From: an uncultured Opitutales bacterium
GTDB lineage: Bacteria > Verrucomicrobiota > Verrucomicrobiia > Opitutales > UBA2995
NCBI GenBank assembly: GCA_937920335.1
Contig: CALGUT010000614.1
Coordinates: 1 to 7,299 of the forward strand
Direction of reading: 5' to 3'
Length of the DNA stretch: 7,299 bases
In this document: piece by piece, positions 1 to 6,889 of the stretch
How positions within the stretch are numbered: position 1 is the stretch's first letter
Layout: every line of letters begins with the position of its first letter
The notes under the pieces: model-generated
Databases searched by the model: none
What the model was told of the DNA's origin: nothing
What the model saw: only the letters and a program-made list of their open reading frames with translations
Made by a program: the position numbers and the translations under genes

Positions 1-1224
1 AGTGATTGATCCGTCTCCACGATGGAATACCGGATGATCATAAGCCGAGGGCTTGGTAATCACATTCACGAGCTCAACCTGGTCAGGTTTAAATTCGACG
101 CCCAATCCAGGTCGTTCATTCGGATACAGTTTACCATTTTTGAAACTCACGAAATCATCATTCAGATACCGGATGTCTTCCGGACCGTCTTTGGTCAGCT
201 CCGTTAAAACGAATCCTGACGAAGACGCAAGCACGTGAACCAGCGCCGCCGTGGAAATCGGACCCGTAAAGTGCGGAATGACGCCTACGTAATGGGTCTC
301 ACAAAGCGCCGCGATTTTCTTCATCTCCGTAATGCCTCCCACGTTGGGGAGGGTTACCCGCGAGTGATCGATTAGATTTTCCTCGACCAACTCGTTCAAG
401 TCCCAGCGGTCGCCAAACTGCTCGCCGACTGCAATCGGTACGTTGATACGATCTCTCAAGGCGCGATAGACCCCCGGATTCTCAGATCGTACGAGATCCT
501 CCACAAACAACGGTTTCAAGTGCTCAATCATGCCAGCCATCGTCACCGCCTCTGCGGTATCGAAGCGGGTATGAAAATCGGTAGCCCACTGCCCTTTCTC
601 ACCAACTCCCTCGCGAACCTCTTCATAGAAACGTAGGTTCTCGTCGAGAAACTTATGGGAATCAAAAATGGGTCCGTTTGAAACGGTTCCTACGCGGTAG
701 GCGTAAAACCCAGCCTCGATACAGGCTCGAGCCGTTTCTTTCACAGACCCTTGATCTGGGAATCCCGTCGAATAACACGGCAGGTAGTCACGGGTCAGGC
801 CACCGAGCAACTCGTAGATGGGCGTTTTAAAGAATTTCCCTTTTATATCCCAAAGGGCCATATCCAAGCCGCCCATCGCATGTAGACGCTCCCGGCCCGA
901 CGGATAAAAATACTGGCGGTAAACCTTCTGCCACAAATGCTCGATACGAAAGGGATCTTCACCGATCAACATCTCAGCACAGTTTTGAATCATCTCTTTC
1001 GAGCCACCCTCGCCGATCCCCGAAATCCCCGCATCGGTCTCTATCAACACAATATCACGGGCCTGCGCAAAGGTCGGCTTCAAATACTGTGGGTCACGGT
1101 AGTGACTGATCTTGGTAATCTTGATTCCAGAGCCAAGAGCCCCTTGCACAGAATGCGATCCGAGAACGAGCGCACTCGCTCCGAGAATACCTTTCTGGAT
1201 AAAACTTCTACGTGATTGATTCAT
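1..1224 (-). CDS. Tat-exported enolase-superfamily (mandelate racemase-like) sugar-acid dehydratase, C-terminus cut by window edge
   Basis: An open frame of 408 codons runs from an ATG at 1224 off the left edge with no stop, so the last residues and the stop are missing. The start MNQSRRSFIQKG is a twin-arginine signal (SRRSFIQK) followed by a hydrophobic stretch to about residue 29, which predicts folded export to the periplasm or cell surface. The rest is a mandelate racemase-subgroup barrel. The capping domain spans about 35-150, with LDMALWDIKGK near 120-130. The Mg2+ ligands are probably D216 (in TDFHTRF), E242 (in FVEDL) and E268 (in AVGEQF). H218 and H318 (in VIPHFTGP) are candidate acid/base residues, and E342 lies on the last strand. 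The KxK motif of racemases on the second strand is absent (AYRVG instead). Members of this type usually dehydrate aldonic acids such as galactonate or mannonate; the substrate here cannot be told. The gene is divergent from the propeller-sulfatase pair. The family call is firm, the reaction is inferred. Confidence 0.9.
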   Translation of the reverse strand, partial: MNQSRRSFIQKGILGASALVLGSHSVQGALGSGIKITKISHYRDPQYLKPTFAQARDIVLIETDAGISGIGEGGSKEMIQNCAEMLIGEDPFRIEHLWQKVYRQYFYPSGRERLHAMGGLDMALWDIKGKFFKTPIYELLGGLTRDYLPCYSTGFPDQGSVKETARACIEAGFYAYRVGTVSNGPIFDSHKFLDENLRFYEEVREGVGEKGQWATDFHTRFDTAEAVTMAGMIEHLKPLFVEDLVRSENPGVYRALRDRINVPIAVGEQFGDRWDLNELVEENLIDHSRVTLPNVGGITEMKKIAALCETHYVGVIPHFTGPISTAALVHVLASSSGFVLTELTKDGPEDIRYLNDDFVSFKNGKLYPNERPGLGVEFKPDQVELVNVITKPSAYDHPVFHRGDGSIT

Positions 1225-1389
1225 AATATGGGAAACTTAGGGTTTAGATTGTGGTCCTTATTTGTCTTCACATCTACTTGCCGTAGCAATGAATTTCTCT
1301 CAGCGTTAACTACAAGAGTCACCCAAACAACCGAATCGGACCCAATGATTTCCCTCTACTAGCCTGATTCATCCACATCCCATTACCCT
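1225..1389. promoter_or_regulatory. Divergent intergenic region, presumed to hold promoters for both flanking genes
   Basis: This 165-base gap separates the start codons of the leftward enolase-like gene and the rightward propeller gene, so both promoters should lie here. I saw no convincing -35/-10 pair on either strand. A short inverted repeat, TTGC-CGTA-GCAA at 1278-1289, could be an operator half-site pair but is too short to trust. Neither flanking start has a clear Shine-Dalgarno sequence. The regulatory role is inferred from the divergent arrangement only. Confidence 0.5.
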
Positions 1390-2643
1390 ATGAAACATCT
1401 CCTGCTTCTAATCGCCCTCACCACGGGACTAACCGCCAAGACTTACTGGCCAGACTTTCGTGGGCCCAATCACGATGGCATGATTGAGAATTCGCTTCCA
1501 GAATCCTGGAGTGAAACAGAAAACGTCACTTGGAAGACCGCCATCAATAATCATGGAAATTCCACACCGATAATCCTCAATAATACCATCGTCCTCACAT
1601 CCGCAACCGAGGACGGGACCCAAAACTCTCTCGTAACGATCGACTATAAGACCGGAAAGGTAATCCACGACAAGCTCATCTTCGAAAACACCGACGTCGA
1701 GCCGCTCGGAGGATTCGGCATAAACACCTACGCGACTCCCTCTTCGGTTACCGATGGCAAGTATGCGTACATCCACTACGGAACCTATGGAACAGCCTGC
1801 ATCGACCCCAAGACCGCAAAAGTTATTTGGCAGCGGCGAGACATCAACTGCCTCCACTACCGTGGCCCAGCCTCATCACCCATCATTTACAACGATCTCC
1901 TCATCCTGACCATGGATGGCATCGATTACCAGTTTGTCACTGCACTTAACAAGAAGACCGGCAAGACCGTCTGGAGAACCGATCGATCAACCGACTATAA
2001 TGACCTCGTCGATGGGGAGCCCAAGGCTGGCGGTGATCTGCGCAAAGGTTTCAACACACCCCTTGTCATCAACGTTAACGGACAAGAGCAACTGATCAGC
2101 ATTGGAGCAAAATCATGCTTCGCCTACGACCCCAAGACCGGAAACGAAATCTGGAATGTTACGTTCCCCAGCCACTCCGCAGCTGCACGCCCTTTCTTCG
2201 ATGGTAAGACCGTGTATATTTCTACCGGATACGGAAAGGCAGACTTATTAGCCATCGATCCCGACGGCAAAGGAGATATCACCGACACCCATGTTAAATG
2301 GACCTATAAAAAGAATGTGCCTCGGCGGGCTTCGTTTATAGTTACTGACAATCGGCTTTATATGGTCGACGACGGAGGTGTCGCTACCTGTCTCAATACT
2401 GAAGACGGCGAGATGATATGGCGCGAGGGCCTGGGTGGAAACCACTCGGCTTCCCTGCTCTACACAAACGGCCTCATCTATGCCTTCAACGAATTCGGCG
2501 ACGGACGTATTTTCAAAGCCAGCGATACCTTCGAACTACTTCACGAAAACAAGCTCGATGACGGGATGCTCGCATCCCCAGCCGTTAAAGAAAGTTCCCT
2601 CATCATCCGGACCAAAACCCACCTTTACCGCATCGACAGCTAA
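1390..2643 (+). CDS. Secreted PQQ-like (BamB-type) beta-propeller protein
   Basis: The protein has 417 residues and begins with a short Sec signal peptide (MKHLLLLIALTTGLTA, cleavage probably after residue 16). The mature N-terminus carries YWPDFRGPNHDG, a signature of secreted PQQ-like propellers common in Planctomycetota and Verrucomicrobiota. Propeller repeats follow, each with a D/N-x-KTGK-x-W-like blade motif: YKTGKVI near 86, DPKTAKVIW near 139, NKKTGKTVW near 187, DPKTGNEIW near 247 and NTEDGEMIW near 338. The last blade closes with HLYRID. The fold resembles BamB and quinoprotein dehydrogenases, but I see no evidence for a real PQQ cofactor or catalytic residues, and it lacks the lipobox expected of BamB. 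It precedes the sulfatase gene by 104 bases on the same strand and may be co-transcribed, so a role in glycan processing outside the cytoplasm is possible but unproven. The ATG is preferred because the signal peptide starts there. No Shine-Dalgarno sequence is visible. Confidence 0.88.
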   Translation: MKHLLLLIALTTGLTAKTYWPDFRGPNHDGMIENSLPESWSETENVTWKTAINNHGNSTPIILNNTIVLTSATEDGTQNSLVTIDYKTGKVIHDKLIFENTDVEPLGGFGINTYATPSSVTDGKYAYIHYGTYGTACIDPKTAKVIWQRRDINCLHYRGPASSPIIYNDLLILTMDGIDYQFVTALNKKTGKTVWRTDRSTDYNDLVDGEPKAGGDLRKGFNTPLVINVNGQEQLISIGAKSCFAYDPKTGNEIWNVTFPSHSAAARPFFDGKTVYISTGYGKADLLAIDPDGKGDITDTHVKWTYKKNVPRRASFIVTDNRLYMVDDGGVATCLNTEDGEMIWREGLGGNHSASLLYTNGLIYAFNEFGDGRIFKASDTFELLHENKLDDGMLASPAVKESSLIIRTKTHLYRIDS

Positions 2644-2747
2644 GTCACTCACTTGTCCAAACCAGACCTTCTTTACAAACTCCGCGATTCAGGGAAACTT
2701 GAATAGGCCGGACAGATTCCAACAACAGAATACATTACCCCACATTA

Positions 2748-4073
2748 ATGAAGCTGTACGTTCTACTTCTCGGTATTGCCTTGCCCCTCTTCTCATTTGC
2801 TCAATCGAGTCGTCCCAACTTCCTCATCATTTTCATCGATGACCTCGGTTACGGCGATCTCTCATCCTATGGGAACGACCAGGCGGCCACACCCCATATT
2901 GATAAGCTGGCCAGTGAAGGGACACGCTATACCTCCTTTTATGCTCAAACGGTGTGCGGGCCTTCCAGGGGATCCCTTATGACAGGACGCTACCCTCACC
3001 GTGTGGGAGGCGGATGGACAACTAATTCGGATGAGGTATTCATCTCTGAGATATTGCAAAATGCCGGCTATACCACGGGCTGTGTCGGCAAGTGGGATAT
3101 GTCGAGGCGCCGTTACCAAGAAGCACTCGTTCCCAACTCCCAGGGATTTGATTATTATTACGGAGCATTAGGAGCCAACGACGGCAACAAAGTAACCCTC
3201 TATAACAATCGCGAGGAGCTGGAGACAACCAACGACATGGCAATGCTCACCCGACTCTTTACAGACAAAAGCATCGAGTTTCTGACCGAGCACAAAGACG
3301 AACCTTTCTTCCTATACCTGGCCCATACCATGATGCACGTCGTCATCGACGCATCACCCGAGTATCGCGATCGCACCGGGAATGGACTCTATGCCGATAC
3401 TCTCGAAGAATTGGACGCCGAAACGGGGCGGTTACTAGCGGCCCTCGACGACCTGGGGTTGAGAGAAAATACAGTCGTTCTATTCACCTCAGACAATGGT
3501 CCTTGGTCGAATGACCACGCCCGTCAGCATGCTAAGAACGCCAAGTTTGTAGAATGGACCGACGGTCCAGAGCTTGCCTGGGGCCGATCGGGTCCGTTAC
3601 GTGGCGCCAAAGGCTCTACCTGGGAAGGCGGCGTACGCGTTCCTGCGATTGTTCGCTGGCCGAGCAAAGTCGCAGCCAACAAATCTAGTGATGCCATATT
3701 CTCTACCCTCGACGTGCTCCCGACCTTTGCGGCGCTTGCCGGCCTGAAAGACCGGGTTCCGAGCGATCGGATCATAGACGGCGTAGATCAGGTGGACCTC
3801 CTGCTTGGAAACAGTGAGTCGGGCGCCAGAGACGGATTTTTCTACTTCGAAGCCCACGAGCTCCAAGCGGTTCGCAAAGGCCCCTGGAAACTAAGACTCC
3901 CGAACCTCAAAGAGCTACGTGACTGGACTGAAATGGATTACGGAACCAACCGATTAGAACTCTATCATCTGGGCCGCGATCTCAGCGAAACAACCAATGT
4001 TGCCGCGAAGAACCCCGAGGTGGTAAAGCGCCTTATGGCTCTGGCCGAAACCGCACAAGTTGCTGGCAACTAA
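2748..4073 (+). CDS. Secreted Cys-type formylglycine sulfatase (arylsulfatase family S1)
   Basis: The product has 441 residues, within the normal range for secreted S1 sulfatases. A Sec signal peptide covers residues 1-18 (cleavage after FSFA). Metal ligands D31 and D32 lie in FIDDLGYGD. The sulfatase signature CGPSRGSLMTGR starts at C70, which a formylglycine-generating enzyme must convert to formylglycine for activity. Further active-site elements are K115 in GKW, H193 and H197 in LAHTMMH, D249 and N250 in TSDNGPW, and K288 in LRGAKGSTWEGG. One oddity: the histidine normally two residues after the GKW lysine (GKWH) is D117 here. The enzyme should hydrolyse sulfate esters, probably on sulfated polysaccharide fragments in the periplasm or outside the cell; the sugar and position are unknown. 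It follows the propeller gene on the same strand. The start is fixed by the signal peptide. No maturase gene lies in the window. Confidence 0.93.
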   Translation: MKLYVLLLGIALPLFSFAQSSRPNFLIIFIDDLGYGDLSSYGNDQAATPHIDKLASEGTRYTSFYAQTVCGPSRGSLMTGRYPHRVGGGWTTNSDEVFISEILQNAGYTTGCVGKWDMSRRRYQEALVPNSQGFDYYYGALGANDGNKVTLYNNREELETTNDMAMLTRLFTDKSIEFLTEHKDEPFFLYLAHTMMHVVIDASPEYRDRTGNGLYADTLEELDAETGRLLAALDDLGLRENTVVLFTSDNGPWSNDHARQHAKNAKFVEWTDGPELAWGRSGPLRGAKGSTWEGGVRVPAIVRWPSKVAANKSSDAIFSTLDVLPTFAALAGLKDRVPSDRIIDGVDQVDLLLGNSESGARDGFFYFEAHELQAVRKGPWKLRLPNLKELRDWTEMDYGTNRLELYHLGRDLSETTNVAAKNPEVVKRLMALAETAQVAGN

Positions 4074-4095
4074 TCTCCCCCCTTTGAAGGCTCAG

Positions 4096-4120
4096 TTTCC
4101 CAAAAAATGGGAGTCATTTT
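4096..4120 (+). terminator. Weak terminator-like hairpin after the sulfatase gene
   Basis: About 20 bases after the sulfatase stop, TTCCCA (4097-4102) can pair with TGGGAG (4108-4113, one G-T pair) around a loop of five A. TCATTTT follows. The stem is short and the T run is interrupted, so this is at most a weak intrinsic terminator for the propeller-sulfatase transcript. Confidence 0.4.
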
Positions 4121-4166
4121 AAATTCCTTCATTCAGTTATAGATCAGGTTTGCATTGGCTCCGATG

Positions 4167-4190
4167 AGTGGCGAACATCGCCACTTTTTT
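4167..4190 (+). terminator. Strong hairpin plus T tract immediately before the tex start (terminator or leader attenuator)
   Basis: A perfect 7-base-pair stem (AGTGGCG at 4167-4173 with CGCCACT at 4179-4185), a 5-base loop AACAT, and a run of six T (4185-4190) form a textbook intrinsic terminator on the plus strand. The T run ends one base before the ATG at 4192. It may end transcription from the sulfatase side, or, if the tex promoter lies upstream of it, act as an attenuator or fold over the tex start. The structure is seen directly; the function is inferred. It also covers the alternative GTG start at 4168. Confidence 0.65.
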
Positions 4191-4191
4191 C

Positions 4192-6477
4192 ATGAATCAG
4201 GCTTACATCGAACAAATCGCAAAGGAGTTGAATATCCGTCCTCAGCAGGTAGCTGCTGTCGGAAAATTACTGGAAGAAGGCGGTACGGTTCCCTTTATTG
4301 CGCGCTACCGCAAAGAAGCTACCGATACCCTCGATGAAGTGGCGATTACGGCCATTCGCGACAGACTTGGTGAACTCGCGAGCCTTGATCAACGGCGCCA
4401 AACCATCCTCAAATCCCTCGAGGAACGTTCTCTACTGACCGACGCCCTGAAAGCGGCCGTTATGGAAGCTCCAACCCTCACGAAGCTGGAGGATATATTT
4501 CAACCTTACCGCCCCAAACGACGCACCCGGGCAATCATAGCCAAGGAGGCCGGTCTCGAGCCCTTAGCGGACCTCCTGAACGAGCAATCGGGAAATCTGG
4601 ATCTCGCGGCAGAAGCGAGAAAATTCATTGATTCAGAAAAAGGAATCGAAGACGAAGAACAAGCACTCGCCGGCGCCCGGGATATTATTGCAGAACGCGT
4701 CAGCGATAGTCCAGAAGCTCGCGGCAAACTCCGTAATTTGTTTCAAAAAACAGGCGAAATCAAAAGCACGATGATCCGTGGAAAGGAAGCCGAGGGTGCG
4801 AAGTTCAAAGACTACTTTGATTGGAAGGAACCACTTGCCAAAATCCCGAGTCACCGGCTGCTCGCTATCCGGCGCGGTGAATCAGAAACCATATTGATGA
4901 TGCGGATCGTCGTAGATGACGAACGTGCCTGCAGTGAGCTCGAGTCTCAATTTGTCAGAGGTCACGGACCAGCCTCCGAACAAATCCGGCTCGCGGTCAA
5001 AGACGGCTACAAACGCTTGTTGTGTCCGGCTATCGAAGTGGAAACACGCTTGAACTCCAAGAAGCTCGCAGACGTTGAAGCCATTCGGGTTTTCGCCGAT
5101 AATTTGTCAGAGTTACTCATGAGCCCGGCACTAGGACAAAAGAACGTTCTGGGGATTGACCCCGGGTTCCGCTCAGGTTGCAAGGTCGTCTGCCTCGATG
5201 CCCAAGGAAAGCTACTGCATAACGATGTTATTTATCCCACGATCTCAGGCTCCCAGGTCAAAGTTGCGGCTGACACCATCCTAGGTCTTTGCGCCCGTTT
5301 TAAGATCGAAGCGATCGCAATCGGCAACGGAACTGCCAGCCGTGAAACCGAAACCTTCGTAAGAGCGATTGGCCTACCTAAACACATTCTGGTCGTCATG
5401 GTCAGTGAAAGCGGTGCTTCCATCTATTCCGCATCTGAAGTGGCTCGGGAAGAATTTCCCAACGAAGACCTCACGGTCCGTGGAGCGGTCTCTATCGGAC
5501 GTCGCCTCATGGATCCCCTCGCTGAGCTTGTGAAACTGGATCCTAAGTCCATTGGTGTTGGACAGTATCAGCATGACGTAGATCAAGTTCTCCTAAAACA
5601 GGGCCTGGATGATGTCGTGGTCAGTTGTGTGAATCGTGTAGGCGTGGAGCTCAACACCGCCAGTCGACAATTACTTTCCTACGTGTCTGGACTCGGGCCA
5701 CAACTGGCCGGAAACATCATCACTCACCGTAACGAGAACGGTCCGTTTAAATCGCGCACCGAACTCAAGAAAGTGGCTCGTCTTGGTCCCAAAGCGTTTG
5801 AACAAGCAGCCGGGTTTCTACGGATTAGAGAAGCCAAAAACCCGCTCGATGCCAGTGCCGTGCACCCTGAACGTTATCGTTTGGTAGAACAAATGGCTAA
5901 GGACGTCGGCTGCAAAGTGGTTGACTTGATGCGAGATGCATCACTGCGCCAAAAGATTGACCTGAAGAAGTATGTCACCGACGAGGTGGGCCTTCCTACC
6001 CTCACCGATATTCTGCAAGAGCTAACGAAACCGGGTCGTGACCCCCGCAAACAGTTTGAAGTGTTTTCCTTCCAAGACGGTGTGGAGAAGATGGAAGACC
6101 TCGAAGTCGGCATGAAGCTTCCCGGTATCGTGACCAATGTAACTGCCTTTGGCGCCTTCGTAGATATAGGAGTGCATCAGGACGGACTTGTGCACGTCAG
6201 CCAGCTCGCGGACAAATTTGTTAGCAACCCAGCAGAGATCGTAAAGGTGCAACAAAAAGTGCAAGTCACCGTTACAGAAGTCGACCTTGCCCGTAAACGG
6301 ATCGCCCTTTCTATGCGTGCGCAACCGGAGCTCGGGGACACACGAACCAGTCGCGGAGATTCAAAGGGGCCCCGTAATCAACCCAACCGTGTCCATCGAC
6401 CCGCAAAGAAATCTGAGCCCACCAACGACTGGTTTTCCAGTGCCTTAGATAAGGGAGCGAAGCGGAAATCGCGTTAG
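4192..6477 (+). CDS. tex: Tex family S1 RNA-binding protein (transcription accessory protein)
   Basis: From ATG 4192 the product has 761 residues, close to the roughly 770-790 of known Tex proteins. Order of parts: an N-terminal helical Tex region with VPFIARYRKE (near 36) and YRPKRRTRA; a YqgF/RNase H-like domain from about 320 (LGIDPGFRSG with D323, then AIGNGTASRETE and VSESGASIYSASE); helix-hairpin-helix motifs about 484-546 (VELNTASRQLLSYVSGLG, LGPKAFEQAAGFLRI); an S1 domain about 637-709 (GIVTNVTAFGAFVDIG, DGLVHVSQLAD); and a basic tail of about 50 residues. Tex is a conserved cytoplasmic nucleic-acid-binding protein linked to transcription; its exact biochemical role is unsettled. The same frame is open back to a GTG at 4168, but that codon lies inside a hairpin. 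The N-terminus from ATG 4192 (MNQAYIEQIAKEL) matches my recollection of where E. coli Tex begins. No Shine-Dalgarno sequence is visible. The stop is TAG, with an in-frame TGA at 6493-6495 behind it. Confidence 0.95.
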   Translation: MNQAYIEQIAKELNIRPQQVAAVGKLLEEGGTVPFIARYRKEATDTLDEVAITAIRDRLGELASLDQRRQTILKSLEERSLLTDALKAAVMEAPTLTKLEDIFQPYRPKRRTRAIIAKEAGLEPLADLLNEQSGNLDLAAEARKFIDSEKGIEDEEQALAGARDIIAERVSDSPEARGKLRNLFQKTGEIKSTMIRGKEAEGAKFKDYFDWKEPLAKIPSHRLLAIRRGESETILMMRIVVDDERACSELESQFVRGHGPASEQIRLAVKDGYKRLLCPAIEVETRLNSKKLADVEAIRVFADNLSELLMSPALGQKNVLGIDPGFRSGCKVVCLDAQGKLLHNDVIYPTISGSQVKVAADTILGLCARFKIEAIAIGNGTASRETETFVRAIGLPKHILVVMVSESGASIYSASEVAREEFPNEDLTVRGAVSIGRRLMDPLAELVKLDPKSIGVGQYQHDVDQVLLKQGLDDVVVSCVNRVGVELNTASRQLLSYVSGLGPQLAGNIITHRNENGPFKSRTELKKVARLGPKAFEQAAGFLRIREAKNPLDASAVHPERYRLVEQMAKDVGCKVVDLMRDASLRQKIDLKKYVTDEVGLPTLTDILQELTKPGRDPRKQFEVFSFQDGVEKMEDLEVGMKLPGIVTNVTAFGAFVDIGVHQDGLVHVSQLADKFVSNPAEIVKVQQKVQVTVTEVDLARKRIALSMRAQPELGDTRTSRGDSKGPRNQPNRVHRPAKKSEPTNDWFSSALDKGAKRKSR

Positions 6478-6484
6478 GCGCTTG

Positions 6485-6880
6485 CTAAGCCTTGAATGTG
6501 AATGCCAGCGGAATTTGCACCCGGGTCTTAACAGCTTTTCCGTCTTTCTTGCCCGGTTTGAATTTCCATTGACGAATCGCCTTTAGAGCCGACGTTGCCA
6601 GTTCATCATGGGGTGACTCAGTCACCCGCTGTTTGCTGGTGAGCCCGTTTTCATCCACTATAAATATTATCCACACCCGTCCCTGGATCCCTTCTTTCTT
6701 CAGCTTCGACGGATAAATAGGAGCGATCTGAACAATCGGCTCTGGGGCTTCGTCCAAGTCAGCGATCTCAAACACCATATCCCTCAGGTTATCTGACAGC
6801 TCAAACGAAGCCATATCAATCGTAGCTGCACCGCTCATTCCTCCAGTGCCTGGATTGAGAGCCATGCTAATCTGATCCAA
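6485..6880 (-). CDS. C-terminal half of the split TonB-like protein (TonB C-terminal domain)
   Basis: The frame gives 131 residues from a TTG codon at 6880; the first in-frame ATG is at 6865 (MALNPGTGG). It has the TonB C-terminal domain (about 47-130): PIVQIAPIYPSKLKKEGIQG, the strand VWIIFIVDENG, the helix ATSALKAIRQW, then KFKPGKKDGKAVKTRV and a final strand. This domain normally contacts the TonB box of outer-membrane receptors. By itself it lacks a signal peptide or anchor, so if made by re-initiation it would stay in the cytoplasm. The TTG has no convincing ribosome site, so its start is probably an artefact of the upstream nonsense codon. It ends with TAG, 7 bases from the tex stop on the other strand. 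Confidence 0.7.
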   Translation of the reverse strand: MDQISMALNPGTGGMSGAATIDMASFELSDNLRDMVFEIADLDEAPEPIVQIAPIYPSKLKKEGIQGRVWIIFIVDENGLTSKQRVTESPHDELATSALKAIRQWKFKPGKKDGKAVKTRVQIPLAFTFKA

Positions 6881-6889
6881 TGAGAGCTT

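Noticed and set aside
937..1215. 92-codon plus-strand open frame
   Set aside because: It lies antisense within the enolase-like gene, whose conserved active-site residues fix the minus strand as coding.
1278..1289. TTGC-CGTA-GCAA inverted repeat as a repressor operator
   Set aside because: The arms are only 4 bases, expected by chance in a region of this size, and no second site or regulator gene is visible.
2435..2842. 135-codon plus-strand open frame bridging the propeller and sulfatase genes
   Set aside because: It overlaps both real genes in another frame, has low-complexity Ser/Pro/Thr composition, and shows no domain.
4155..4337. 60-codon open frame at the tex start as a leader peptide
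   Set aside because: It runs out of frame far into tex and shows no regulatory codon run, so it is most simply a shadow of tex.
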